NCBI RefSeq assembly: GCF_914767665.1
Contig: NC_059501.1
Location: 28,000,501-28,064,500, forward strand
Length of the DNA: 64,000 nucleotides
Direction: 5' to 3'
Origin: Harmonia axyridis
Lineage: Eukaryota > Arthropoda > Insecta > Coleoptera > Coccinellidae
In this document: piece by piece, positions 47,785 to 60,577 of the stretch
How positions within the stretch are numbered: position 1 is the stretch's first letter
Layout of the letters: each line of letters begins with the position of its first letter
Program-made: the position numbers and the translations under genes
Notes under the pieces: model-generated
What the model was told of the DNA's origin: nothing
Database searches by the model: none
The model's input: only the letters and a program-made list of their open reading frames with translations

Positions 47785-49393
47785 CAGGGTGTTCTTGGAA
47801 AAATGCGACAAATGGATACCATAAATGATGGTCGTCATGCAGGACTCCTATCGAGAGGTTTCAATCGCCTGAGTGTCTTCGTTTCGGATATACAGGGTGA
47901 TGTTCATTTTATGAGTGAATTTCACAGTTCAATAACTCTTCAACTAATCGGCCATTGTAATTCAAATTTTGAAGTTTTGTCACCCTTTACTATCACCTTC
48001 CTCCAATATTTTTGAAATCGAATAAATCAGATTCGAACTAGGAAAATTTTGGATTTTTCTATTTTTGTGAATTCTGGATTACCCTGTACGTGAATATTAT
48101 GATTTTTGTTCATTTTTTGAATTTCTGGATATCATTGTAATAAAAATCATTGATTGGCTTTCATATTTTTGAAAATAGGTTGACACTTTGACAATTGAAA
48201 TTTTAAGAATTTTTTGGAAAATATTTGGTTTGTTAGGAATATTTGACTTTTGAAAACAGATGGATTGGCAGAAGTGAACATGTGGCTTGAAATCCTCGAT
48301 CGCTTGATGTCACATCCTTAGATTATTTATTATTTGAAGTACCTAATCATATCTCATTTAAATTAATATGAAGATTAATTGATGAGAGTAGTTTTTCCTC
48401 CACGATTTCGTGCCAACTTTTGTGGGGAGAGCTTAAATAATAGGTCTACGACGTACAGATCAGCAGTAGGGAGCAATTGCTGCAAAGAACTATTGATGTT
48501 TGCGATATTATTAAATCTCAATCGAATACGATAGCGAAATCTGTGAAACAGCTATATGAACGTGCTTGAAAATGGATTTGAATGAAGAAATAGCATTTTT
48601 AACAATTCCTGAACTGAACATTTTTTAATTTTTTTTTCTGTTCATTGCTTTCAATTTATTTGCTGTCTTTTGTTCCATTCATCATCTAGTTTGATGATGA
48701 AAAGTTTTCTCGAATGAATTCGTTTCAATTATGAACAATTTTTTATGATTTGAATCTTGAATCTGAACTCTCTACTTAAACACTGTTATTCTTTTTCAGT
48801 CATACAAACAAAAAATTATAATGTTCACGTACAGGGGGATGCGATATCACCGGAAATATATTCTAAAATTTTGCTAGTCTGATTCTGTTTTTTCAATTTG
48901 AGAAAAATTTAATCAAGGCAATCTACAAAATTTGAAATAATTCCACCAATAAGTTAAAGATTTATTGAAATATGAAATTTCTCTTATGAGGCAATGATTA
49001 TTGATCTCCTTGTATTACGGTGCCAAGCATATTTAGCTTATTTTTATTACGAATTATTTCTTGGTAGTTATGAAAACTACAAAAAAATCATGATATCACT
49101 TACAGGGTGATTCAATATTCACGATAAAAATTTTCCTAGTCCGGATCTGATTCATTCTATTTCAGAAATATTGAAGGAAAAGCAAAGAGTGACAAAACTT
49201 CAAAAATTGAAATTATTCGGTCGATTTTTTAAATACTTAGTTATTGTACTGTGAAATTTCACTCATAAGATGAACCCCTGTATGTCCCAAACGAATGCAG
49301 TCAGGCATTGAAATTTCTTGATAGTCTTGAGTCCTCCATGATGACTTTCATACATAGTATCCGTTTGTCGCATTCTTCCCGGTACACCCTGTT
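47783..49393. mobile_element. Foldback element abutting the previous palindrome (1.6 kb)
   Basis: TACAGGGTGTTCTTGGAAAA (47783) is matched in complement by TTCTTCCCGGTACACCCTGT at the right end. Inside, ATGCGACAAATGGATAC / GTATCCGTTTGTCGCAT and TTTATGAGTGAATTTCACAG / CTGTGAAATTTCACTCATAA continue the symmetry for about 300 bp. Additional shorter copies with GTACAGGGGGATGCG (48832) and TTACAGGGTGATTC (49104) lie in direct order inside, and one inverted near 48080, so related units are nested. Confidence 0.6.
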
Positions 49394-49726
49394 TAGTTAT
49401 ATATAATCATTATTTTTATATTATGCTTGAATGTTCTATTTTAATAACATGAAACTTGGCAAGCTTGAAATTTTTACTTTATATTCATTCACTTGCAAAA
49501 TCTAAAATGGATCGAATCTATTGTTACAGAATTATAAGATGATTTTTTTCGCTATGTGGTTTTTTATGGTTTTTGTTTTTATGATAGTTATGAAGATTCA
49601 TTATTGAAAATTTTGAAATGAAAGCAAAAAACTCATTTATCGAATAAATTTTATTTTTACAATTGGTAAGTTAATGATTTCGGAAGTGGTAGCTATAGAT
49701 ACATAAACTATATATATTCACAAATT

Positions 49727-52700
49727 TCATCTTAACGTATTATAAATTGCATCGTCAGAGTCAGATTGTGTAACACTGTCCCCATTCGAACCTAATTTTA
49801 CATAACAGTATTGGGTACTTTTAGTCCTCATGCATTCACAGTTTCTATTATCACATTTATTGCACATCTGAGTATCGGTTTCGCAGATTTCTGCATAAAT
49901 ATTCTCCATTTTCCCTGATGGAGAACTACAAACCTCGTCTGCCACATGACTATAAGGAATGTCATCCACGTTCAGTAACACTCTTGATACTTTATATTCC
50001 TCCTTCTGGGGAGGATTACTAGGAATTTTTTTAGGATGAACTTGATACTTGGTGATACCTATTCCCGTTTCTAATTTGTTACTCGCTTTCTTTTGTACTT
50101 TGGTTTTCACGTGGAATTCTGCACAAAGTCGTTCAGTTATGAAAGAATTCGGTACTATATCTTCCTTTGGTAACGTTGGTATAAGATCTGGTTTGGTTTT
50201 CTTCAGTTTTCCTCCTTCCAATCCTCCCGGAACTCTATTTTCTATGTTTATCCTCTTGATATCGTTGGAAAACTGATTTTTACGAATGATATTGACTTCT
50301 TGCTTCCCTTTCCGTTCTCCAGAACTAGTACTTGAGTCTAAGATACACATCTGAAATTCGTAGCTCAAGTTGTCTGACTTATTCGATTTTGACGTTCCAC
50401 ATTTCTCGTTGGTTTCTTCCGCCAATGGATACAATTGGCTATCTAAACTCTGGCATTTCAGTAGAGCAGGATTATTAGAATTCTTTTGTGCAGCTTCGCA
50501 GTCGATACGTTTGGTTGAAAACATGAAACTTGCCGATTTTTTCACTGGGTTGTATCCCTTCCTTCCTAGTTTTTCCTCGATGAGTTTCGACATGTCCTTG
50601 TACCTATCGATACTCCTTCTCTTTTCTATACCATCCATCGGGTCTTTCAACTCTTCGAATCCTTCTTCGTTATTCGTGTTCAACAGTTTGAAATGTTGAT
50701 ACCATTTTTTTGGTTTAGGAAATTTATTCATCACTTCTTTAGTTATGATTTGCTTGTTTTCGCTATTGGTTATATTCTCAATTTTGGCAGTGCATTCTGT
50801 TTCATCGCACTGCTGTCTGGTTTTCTTACAGTCTGCGCAAATTTCTTCCTCTAACTTTCTCGTTCTCACATCTACTTCTTCTTCGTATTTCTCTTCTACA
50901 TTAGGAACTAATTTCACATCTTTATACCAAGTCTCCACGTTTTTGTGGCAGAAGGCCAAGGCTGATTGCACTCTTTGAGATTTGAAAAGTCTGTTTTCGG
51001 AGTCGAAACCGAAGGTGAATTTAGCAATTTTAATTTTGGAATTCATGTTGTAACAGCTTATTTTATGTGGAGTATCCGACCATGGTGGAGGTAACGTGCA
51101 GGTAACCAGAAGGGGTTCTCGGAATTTCTTCTCCAAACAGAAGGTATCTGTAAACAAAAATATAAAATTATTCATTGTGATATATTCAGAAAACTTTTCA
51201 TTTTTCAGCCGACATTATTATTCTGGGACCAGATAACTAGAAAATAATTCAGGTCAAATTCAATTCTGTCGATGCTGCAGATAGTCAGGAAGAAATAATA
51301 ATAATAATTTTGAGGATTATATCACCGGAAACAGATTCTTTTAAATCATTCGCCAATTCTCAATTAAATTTTGTATTGTAGAGCATCAATTATGTCGAGC
51401 TTGAAGCCTTTTTCGAGAGCGAAGACGATTCTTTCTACAATGAAGTATTGGCGAGACATTCTCGAGCCAAATTTACATAGGTGTGCCCTCTTCCTCAGGA
51501 TTATGCGAGATTCTTCCCCAAATCACTGGTGGACTCTTCATTTAGGCAATCCAGCAATCTCTGCCTAAGACACCCTCTCACACCTTTGTGGAGAGGTGAC
51601 TATGCTGCAACGCAGCACCTCCTATAAATCCTCTCGAGCAGACGGAGTCACTAAAATTTTAGAATTTTATGAATTTAATGATTTTTGGCAATCATATTAG
51701 ATTGATGTCCATTAAATATGACCTATTTTCAATTCAAATCTTGTATGATGATGATTCCTAAAATAAATACTATTGGGTTGTAGAGAGAGGGCTTTGATGA
51801 AGCTATCGAGGTTTGCAGTTGCCCAGTCAAGGGAATTTTGTATGACACTATCAAAAAGGTTATTTTCAAAACCACGCTGCTCCCTCATAAATGGCATGAC
51901 GAAAACAAGACTATTTAATCCTCTGAACAAGAACAACCACACCTCTCTGAGATTGCCCGTTTCCCCATAGTGATGTTTTGAAATGTAGGAGATAATGGTA
52001 GCACATCCTATCTTATAAGTTTCATATAAACCTAGAATAATTCGAGAATATAAATTTCATTTCATTTTTACCGGACGAAATCGACAATTAAAATCTTGAA
52101 ATTACCTGTAAAATCCTTTGGTATACCATCTGGTAAGGAACCGTGCAAAAGTTTCACTTTGACTGGCAGGGGTACCCTTCTCAGCAAGTGAGATATTTTA
52201 TAAAGACAGTCTTTATCTAAGGCTAGAGGTCCTGTTTTGTCCAACATGCCCGGGAAACAGAGTCGAGACTTTAGGGACGTATGGGTTTCATAAAATTCAC
52301 CTTTGGTTGTCAGTGGTACGTACAATTCCTAGAGAAGACAATGATCAATCAATTTTTTCATAAAAACTGGTTGTTTTTTGTGATGAAAGGTTAGGTTGAC
52401 TTGGAAGAACTCACCTGATTCGTTTGACTGACAAGCTGAGCGTATCTGTTAGCCAGATCTCTGTCCCTGGATGACCTCGATATCCTTGAAGACCTAGTTG
52501 AACTTTTTCGACTTCCATCTGATCGTTCCTGGTGTTGGAACACTGCTCTTAACTGAAATAATTGACCACCTGGAACCTGGGTTTTGAAATAAGCAAGCTT
52601 TCCATCGACGTCTGGAAAACAAAAATAAAGATAAAATAAAACTGTGAGATTCCTTGGATGATACTTTTTCAGATGTGATTATTACAATTTCATTTATATT

Positions 52701-55700
52701 AAAAAAAAACAATATTAAATCCCGTGTTCTCCATTTCTTTTGTTCATGTCCTTTTAGTCCAATTAAGATTCAGTATTAGTCATTCCAGAGGTAAAGTCAT
52801 AGACTATGAAGATTTTCTAGAAGAATTATTAATAATTATGATTTAGCCGATGAACATGACTTAGAGTTGAATAGAAATAATTGTCAACTATTATTATTTG
52901 GCAATAAGATATTAAACCTAAGGTAATTTAACACTTCAAACACAAAATTATGATTGACCTTGTCCCAAGTTGATACCATCAGAAATTTAGAAATTATCTT
53001 CTTAAGGCAATAATCTACTGAAGAAATCATTTGATACTTCGAAAATGATCATTATCGCTGCCTCGATTTATTAATTAAAAAAATGTTATCGTTTTGTTTT
53101 TCATTCAGGAAAATAATCGTGTTGCCTATAAAATAAGAGTAGAAACTTCTACTGCAACTATCAAAAGTTTGTACTTCACGTTGTATTATACGTTAACTGA
53201 TTTTTAAGATTATTGATCCATTTAGTTGAAGTGAAAAGAGCTTTTAGTGTTTTTGATTATGAAAGTTTGTAAAAACCTAATTGTATTTCTGTTAATTTAT
53301 AAATATCTAAAAAAATCTGTTCTCTGTGTGTATAAGATATTGAAGTTGTTATTGTATATATTAAGTTATAACAATTATCGGTATAGTCAAATTCCACAAA
53401 AACCGATAACAATGCTTAAGTTTCTCAGGATTCGATGGAAGTGATAGCCATGAGAGAATGTTAAGTATTTAAATTAAGTTTAAAAAAAATTGTATTCAGT
53501 CACTAGGTCATGAAAAACTGATGGATTTATTGTTACTGGATGAAATCATTCTTTGGTAGATTATTTTTATAGCCATAATTCAAAAGCGCAGATGATAATG
53601 CAATGTCGATATTGAGAAGGGTCCATGAAGAAATATAACGATTTGAATTTTATTGTGCATTTCAGAACGAATAAAGGGGAATATTCGGCAATGATACGAG
53701 ATCACAGATTAAATGGACTATAAATTTTCCTTACACAATTCCATTGAGCATCAAAGTATAATAAATAATCCTGATTGTGTCGAAGAAGCCTGAGGCTGTT
53801 GCTGTGGTTCAGAATGTTAATTCAATCTATTCAACTTAAACTTTGCAGTTGTAAATTAATTATGACGTCTTCTTTAATGTGCTCAGGGGAAATTCGAAAT
53901 GATATATCTCAATTGATTGTACTGGTGCTTGATCATTATGCTAAATACTATTTTTCTATTGAAAACTTTTCGGAGTTCTATGCTTTTTGATGAAAATTTC
54001 AGAGTAGGTAATATAACTCATTCATTTTTCAATTTCTCTTTGAAATTATGTAGTGTGATCGGGAAAGGCAGATATTTCGTTTTCAACAATACCAGTAATA
54101 TAAACCTAAAGAAAGAAACTGAAAGCCGTGTATTGAAACTACCACGAAAAATTCTTAGGAAACATCATATGGAAGAATGGATATTACGAGCAGAAAAAGA
54201 ATATACAGTGTGTTTCTAAATTAGAAGAAAATGTGGCTAAGACCTGACGTACGTGGAGGAAATAATCTATAACAATAGAATGCTTTTTTTCGAATATCTG
54301 AAATGAAAATACTGCGGGTAATGATAGGCATAAGATTAGATTGAATGTCGCTCGACTCGAGAGTAGCCTTCAAAAACTGCGTACAGTATTCTGCTCAACA
54401 ATTTTCTAGAAGAGTGACTAGTTGTGCTACAGCTGGGGTAGCCTATTTTATTTATTTGCACAGTATCTGTGAGTTCATCTGTTTCCATAGGTTCTACAAA
54501 TTCCACCTGCTGATATAGGAATATGTAGTGCCCACAGTATGCCATCATCATCAGCAGATGGGATGAGATTAGAAGCTCATGATCATGAGCTTCTTTCTGA
54601 AGGATGTTGAAAATTCCAAAATCTTCTTGCTTGCGCAAGTTCAGGTATTTTTCTTTAGAGGAAGTTACCCCTGATTTCCTCGTTGCAAGTTCATCGGTTT
54701 ATTCATTGCCTTCAATACCACTTTGCCCTAGAATTCATAGCAGTCACGCTGTAACCTTTATCTAGATGTTTCAATTGATTACAAAAAGCGAAAACCACTG
54801 ACTCTAGTTTCTTAGTTTTTTAGCATGACCTGAATGTCTCTTATGATGTATGTGTGTTTCTTAGAGGTTCTTTTCAAAACTCTATTAAGCTCACATACCG
54901 ACAGTTAGGATTTTCTCCTGCAAGACATAGGTACATCCAGGGGAATGTATAATCTCTATTTGGGACCATACATCTCTATACATCTAAACTCCTCTGATTT
55001 TCATTTATCTGCGTACCAAATGGATGACTTTTCATTTCATTATTCCATAAAATTATTATTATTACCAATAGTTCCTTCCTGTTGTTTGCTGATGATTTGA
55101 AGATGTTTAGAACGGTTCAATCCATATCTGATGCTGGGAGTTTGCAGTCTGATTTAGATAACCTTTCAAGTGACATTAACTTGCTAAAACTGAACTTGGC
55201 TAAGTGTCAAAAAATAACTTTTTCACGTAATTTTGAGACTATTGATTACGGTTACCAAATAAAAGGCACCAATTTATCAGTGTGCAATAAAGTCAACGAT
55301 TTGGGGGTTATTTTCGACTCAAAGATGACCTTTAAGAATCACATAGTTGAAACCTCATCTCGTGCGCGAAAAATGTTAGGCTTTTCTCTCCGTTCAGCAA
55401 GAGATCTGTCTGTCAAGTCTCTCAAGATTACCTATTGTGCACAAGTGAGGTCCATACCCATACTTGAATATAACTCTGTCATTTGGTCGCCACTTTATAA
55501 AGTTGATATTGAACTCTTAGAGAGTACCCAAAATAAGTTCTTGAGGTACTGTGGCTATAGCTTGAGAGTGAATAGAGATGAATATTTTTACCCACGAATG
55601 CTAGAAACTCTGAACTTGAACACTTTAACACATAGAAGATTGGAGATCGGTCTGGTGTTCCTCCATAAGATAATCAATGGCTGTATCGATTATCCTCAAA

Positions 55701-56522
55701 TTGTTGAACTTGTCCCGCTATCAGTAAATGTTAGAAGAAATAGAAATAGTGAAATTTTCAAGATTCCTTTCTGCAGAACAAATTATGGACAAAATGAGTC
55801 TCTCAATAAAGCAATGAGATCAGCAAACGCTCACAGCAACAAACTTGAGCTGTTTGATTCACCCTTGGCTTCCTTTAGAAGAGCTGTTGGAAGGCTGTAA
55901 TTGTTGTTTTTGGTTTTTTTTTTCATCCTATGATTACATTAATGTGTGCACGTGTATTTTACTTTGTATCTTTCTGTTTAATTGTAAATTGGCTTGCCGT
56001 TTAATAAATAAATAAATAAAAAAAAAAATTCAAGTTACCTTCTTCGACAGTCAATAATGACCAACAAAAAATTGTTTCGAATTCAAATTTAGTCGCCATT
56101 CAATCTGAAAGTTTGGCCATAAGGGTTGAAATTGACATTCTGAACTCGACCATATGTAAGAGAAACGTCAACGTCAACGTCAAGTAGAAGATATGGTAAG
56201 TGGTTAGGGAGACTATGTTAACAGAATGTATGGCGATAAGTCTTAGGTAGTTAACCAAAGAAAGGGTATGAAAACTGAACGTCAAAATACTCGGACTTGT
56301 TCTGAATAAAGATGAAGGAGAGGGCTGCGTCATTCTGTTAGAGCGAAATTCACAAAATGCAGATCATCCCTCACTTACCTGCCGGATCAGTTGATTGCGT
56401 CGCATACGCACTAAATGGTTGAACTGCTAAAAACGAACACACTTGCTCCCTCACCAGATGCAGGATGGAAGAATGCGCCACAGCATGCTTTTCTCCTTTT
56501 TCATTAAGAAGGGAAAACCAGC
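49727..56522 (-). CDS. CABIT-like adaptor protein, 3' four exons (5' part not seen)
   Basis: Minus-strand exons 56522-56379, 52611-52415, 52328-52106 and 51147-49727 join in frame (phases 2/1, 0, 1), giving about 661 codons of the C-terminal part. The first exon, GWFSLLNEKGEKHAVAHSSI, and those up to LPVKVKLLHGSLPDGIPKDF and EPLLVTCTLPPPW look like the end of one and most of another CABIT-type all-beta module, as in Themis, GAREM and, as I recall, Drosophila Serrano. The long last exon is disordered, with cysteine clusters (CADCKKTRQQC; CNKCDNRNCEC) and tyrosine motifs YSHV, YAEI, YVKL and YNTL near the end, typical of SH2-docking sites. Predicted cytoplasmic signalling adaptor. The 5' exons and first codon were not found up to 64000, so the gene is partial. 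An intron holds a retroelement (55069-56028). Confidence 0.6.
52726..55068. other. Intron of the CABIT-like gene; no other gene seen
   Basis: Part of the 3.8-kb intron 52612-56378. AT-rich with scattered frames of 65-100 codons on both strands that lack domain motifs and codon regularity. Confidence 0.4.
55069..56028 (+). pseudogene. 5'-truncated non-LTR retrotransposon (CR1/Jockey-type RT end)
   Basis: An open frame of 272 codons (55082-55900) begins inside a reverse transcriptase at LFADDLKMF, which contains the catalytic FADD box. It continues through LNLAKCQKITFSR, VNDLGVIFDSKMTFKNHI and EYNSVIWSP to the C-terminus, VRRNRNSEIFKIP. It ends about 100 bp before an AATAAATAAATAAA tail and an A run (to 56028). 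Endonuclease and N-terminal RT are missing by 5' truncation, the usual outcome of target-primed insertion. The frame itself is unbroken, so insertion is probably recent. Lies in the CABIT gene intron in the opposite orientation to that gene. Confidence 0.8.
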
Positions 56523-56919
56523 CTGAAAAAAAATAATAAACTCATTGAAAATGTTCAAATTCTCTGACGAGAAATCTCTCTCAAATAAAACATTGAAAAA
56601 AAATAACCCCATTCAATGTAGAAATGACTCAATCAATGAACAAACTTTCCAGAATGAAATTAGCAACTATTTAGTTGAAACCCTCATCAAGCTTGTCAAA
56701 GCCCTGATGATCTAATTTTTTTAGCGGTCATATTTAGCGAATTAAAAAATTTGACCATTCAGCTTTGTTCGGATTTGTTACAGAAATTTATGTATAATAT
56801 TATATCAATTTTTCCAGCTTCAAAAACTGATCAACAATTTTAAAGCCTAAAAACCAAGAACACATTTTCAGAAGTACAGTTTTCGAAAATTATATCTACC
56901 ATTAAAACCAGATGATTGT

Positions 56920-56954
56920 AACCTAACCTAACCTAACCTAACCTAACCTAACCT
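56920..56954. repeat. Interstitial telomere-type array (AACCT)7
   Basis: Seven perfect tandem AACCT units, the complement of TTAGG, the ancestral insect telomere repeat. It lies 0.4 kb upstream of the first visible exon of the CABIT-like gene. Confidence 0.8.
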
Positions 56955-58542
56955 CAGAGTAATAAACATAGATAGAGGGAGTATATTCATATGTCAGTAA
57001 GCAAATTGTGTCCCCAACAGGAACTATCAAATTTGACATGAAGTGCGCGGAAATCAAAACGTATCAGTGATACGATATTTCACTCAATTCGCGAGTTTCT
57101 CAACAAAGAACGCACTTCTTATGTCCCAAAGTGAATCAACGTTTCATATTAACTCAAAATATATTGAAATAAATAGGTACCTAAATATATCAGAAATTCA
57201 GAAAACAAATTTCAAGCGCGCCAAACGACGAGAAACAACCGATGACACTAGGAGAGCAAAAGTTGCCAAACCTTGTATTTCAGCAGATAGATACAGAAAA
57301 TAATAAATATTCTGCTTATTATAAATTCGACAATCAGGAAAAATATCGGATTCCAAATATTCAAATTTGCTTATTTGATCGAGAATCATTCAAATACATA
57401 TATTTCATTCAATATAATATACATTCATAACGATATAGTAAAATTGTGGATTTGAAAAGATATCACAATCCGACAACGTTATCTAACCATGTTGGGGACA
57501 TGTAAAAATTGCGTTTACTTCCTCTATCTATGTTTATAACACTATGATTGCAACTCAATACACGCTCAATAAATGGCATCTCAAGTTTCATGTCAAGTTT
57601 CCATGACATTGATATTTGAGTGTCAGCAGTTTTCTGTCAGCAATTGAATGAATAGTGACTCTTGGACAGATATGGAAATAATGAACCTTGGTGTTTTATT
57701 TTATGGAAATATTTTATTGAATTCGCTAATACAAGGCAACCTTTGTATGAACTATCAGTTGAATGACTTATTTTCCCACCATAAAAACCCGATGCCTATG
57801 TCTGCGTAATCTTATAACCTACATATATGAATCAGCTACCTCAAAATGAATATTATCATAGATCCGCTTTTTCCTTAGATCTTATCAGAGCCAACAATCG
57901 TTTGCAACCTTGCATTTTTCAAAAGTAGGCTTTTTCCCACGAATTAAATACCCAGTTCAATAACAACGTTGACCAATAGCAGAAAAATTAACTAACATAA
58001 TGTGTATTATAAAATGAGTGTGTGAAATATGTCCCAATGATGTGTGATTGTATTCTGACTACCGTAGTTGAAGTAATCGAATGACAAGAAGTGGACGGAG
58101 CTTTGCACAATTGTATTCATATTCCGCTTCCTTGGAAGGATTTAGAACAGACAATCCAACGTAGAAATTGTAGATTTAACGTGAGAAAAACTCAGACAAT
58201 GCTGCTGCGATGCAATGCTAAATCACACTTTCCGAGGAAAAACTCGTGGTTTCAATTTTTCTCACAATTCTATGGGAAAACTCTCTATTCTGAATGAAAG
58301 ATATCTTAGTATCCAGAAGATAAGGAAGAATTCCGTGCAAGGCAAGAATTATTATTGCGGTAAAGGGATTTAATTTATGAAAACAGAGAATTTTCTTGTT
58401 GTGAATAATACCGGGTGTTTCTTTTAGTGTTTTCTGTTATAGTTTGACAGTTGAGAATGTCAGACTGTGTTGAATTTTCTGTTCAGTAAGGTTAAATCTG
58501 TTCGAACTTTGTCCATTTTACGGTTAACATAATCGACCGATC
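56955..58542. other. Non-coding; no gene seen
   Basis: Only short frames without domains. If the CABIT-like gene continues upstream, this is part of its next intron. A GTGTTTCTTTTAGTG stretch near 58417 marks the approach of a transposase relic. Confidence 0.35.
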
Positions 58543-58745
58543 GAGCAAGCAATTTGCGCAGTTATTGATCGTTTTCGCACTAAGTTTGCTTTTCTTAATT
58601 CAAAAGCATCAATAAGACAAAGAAATGTGCGTACCGAAAAAATATTGACGTTGTAGCGAGTGTCGAAGAAGACGCCGAAATGTTGATACTTCGCTGTTCT
58701 CAACTTGCTGGTCTTTGTCCTTCGCCTACGTAGAAAATTTTACGG
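58543..58745 (+). pseudogene. IS630/Tc1/mariner-superfamily transposase N-terminal relic
   Basis: The translation EQAICAVIDRFRTKFAFLNS, then KASIRQRNVRTEK, then after a one-base shift VVASVEEDAEMLILRCSQLAG matches the helix-turn-helix part (VRTxENIxAVxASVEEDP... type) of a common insect mariner-like transposase. At least one frameshift; no catalytic domain. It ends just before the left end of the mariner at 58767 and is a separate family. Confidence 0.6.
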
Positions 58746-58766
58746 TTCTTGGCTTGCATGCCTATA

Positions 58767-60575
58767 TTAGGCTAATTTAAGAGTCCCCGGTCTGATGCAC
58801 AGATGGCGGTGCTAGTATTAAATCCATATGATTTTTAGTTAGTACCAACCTTCAAACGATACGTGTCTAAATTGGACAGCAGTCCGACCATTGGTTTGTG
58901 AGATATTGCGTTGTGAGTGTAGCTACTTTTGTTATTTGAAAAAAGAAGGAAAAAGAAGAATTTCGTGTGCTGATAAAATATTGCTTTTTGAAGGGAAAAA
59001 TACAGTTGAAGCAAAATCTTGGCTTGATGAACAGTTTCCGAGGTCTGCACCAGGAAAATCAACCATCATTGATTGGTATGCTGAGTTTAAACGTGGTGAA
59101 ATGAGCACCGACGACGGCGAATGCAGTGGACGCCCAAAAGAGACTGTCAACGTATAATAATAATAATAATAATAATAATAAAGTTTATTGATCCTTTGTG
59201 ACTGTTACAGTATAAGACAGGTCATAATTAATACAATTTCTAATACATAGGTATATAACAATTGACTAAAACAAAGGTATATATCACTCAACTTTACAAG
59301 ACCACAATTCCAACGATCCATCGCTAAGATAATCAGCAGTCGAGTAATAACATTTATTCAACAATAATTTTTTCATTAAAATTTTGAATTTTATTTGATT
59401 TTCATTCTTGAAAGAGTCTGGTAAATGATTAAAGAGCTTTATGCTCTGATAAGACGGTGAACGTTCAAACCGGGAGGTTCTATGACTAGGTAGAGTTAAA
59501 ACATTTGTGTTCCTTGTGGAATAACAATGAAAATCAGATAATTTTGTAGCAGAATTAAAATTTTTCTTTATATGAAATAAGCATTTGAATATGTATATAC
59601 AAGTCACTGTCATGATTTTATTCTCAATGAAATATGGTCGACAGGAGGATCGAGGATGTATATTGAAGATCATCCTTAATATTCTCTTTTGACATATCAG
59701 AACTCTGTTTAAATCTGATGAGCTTCCCCATGTCAAAATATTATATGCTATGTGAGGATAACTTAGAGAGTAATATACATCTAGAATAGACGTCAGTGGA
59801 AACAAATTTTTTATTTTATTTATAGCGAAAAAGGAAGAATTCAACTTTTTGCACACCATGTCAATATGATAAGACCATCTCATTCCATCGTCCATGTAGA
59901 CTCCCAGAAATTTAGTCCACTCCCTTGATGTCAATGAGATGTCCCCACAAAACACAGAAATGCGCTCTCTGTTCCAAATTTTCAACCCGAAATGAATAAG
60001 AACAGTTTTTTCAACGTTAACCATTAACTTATTCATTCTACACCAATCAGTGAATAACCTGATTATATATGAGGTATATAGATATATTGATTACCTCCAA
60101 AAGGGGCCAGACCATCAACAGCGATTATTGTTTAGCGTTATTGGATCGTTTAAAGGATGAAATCGTTGAAAAACGGCCCCATTTGAAGAAAAAAAAGTGT
60201 TGTTTCATCAAGACAATGTGCAGTGTCACAAATCAATGAAAACAATGACAAGTTGCATTAATTGGGCTTCTAATTGCTTCTACATCCACCGTATTCGACA
60301 GATCTGGCCCCCAGCGACTTTTTCCTGTTCTCAGACCTCAAAAGAATGCTCGCTAGAAAGAAATTTAGAGCCAATGAAGAAGAAATCGCCGAAACTGAGG
60401 CCTATCTATTTTGAAGCGAAAGATAAATCGTACTACAAAAATGGTATCGAAAAGTTGGAAGATCGCTTCAATCGCTGTATCGTCTTCGAAGGCAACTATG
60501 TTGAATAATAAAATCGAATTTCGCCAAAAAAATGTGTTTTACTATGGTAGACCGGGGACTTTTCAATTGGCCTGT
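58767..60575 (+). mobile_element. Mariner (irritans-like), broken and interrupted
   Basis: The left end carries AATTTAAGAGTCCCCGGTC and the right end, in complement, AATTGAAAAGTCCCCGGTC, within terminal repeats and with TA on both sides (58765-58766, 60576-60577). The transposase N-terminus (58935-59157) has GKNTVEAKSWLDEQFPRSAP then STIIDWYAEFKRG and SGRPKE, with a frameshift near 58990. The C-terminus (60084-60508) has VLFHQDNVQCHKSMKTM with a catalytic Asp, frameshifts, then FEAKDKSYYKNGIEKLEDRF. The middle, about 180 residues including the first catalytic Asp, is gone and its place is taken by a retroelement. Confidence 0.8.
59155..60083 (-). mobile_element. 5'-truncated non-LTR retrotransposon with (TAA)n tail
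   Basis: On the minus strand, reading from about 60070 to 59284, a frame gives FTDWCRMNKLMVNVEKT, then WTKFLGVYMDDGMRWSYHI, YYSLSYPHIAYNILTWG and a C-terminal SIKLFNHLPDSFK: the distal part of a reverse transcriptase without the catalytic box. About 100 bp of 3' UTR precede a run of about nine TAA/TTA units (59155-59181) as the 3' tail. It sits inside the mariner at 58767-60575. No target duplication was found, consistent with insertion accompanied by deletion. Confidence 0.75.
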
Positions 60576-60577
60576 TA

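Noticed and set aside
51371..51970. Short open frames on both strands in an intron of the CABIT-like gene, briefly considered as a retroelement end
   Set aside because: No reverse transcriptase motif could be read and no tail was found.
53247..54638. Several frames of 65-100 codons in the large intron
   Set aside because: Low-complexity translations, no domain, no splice or start context; typical of AT-rich non-coding DNA.
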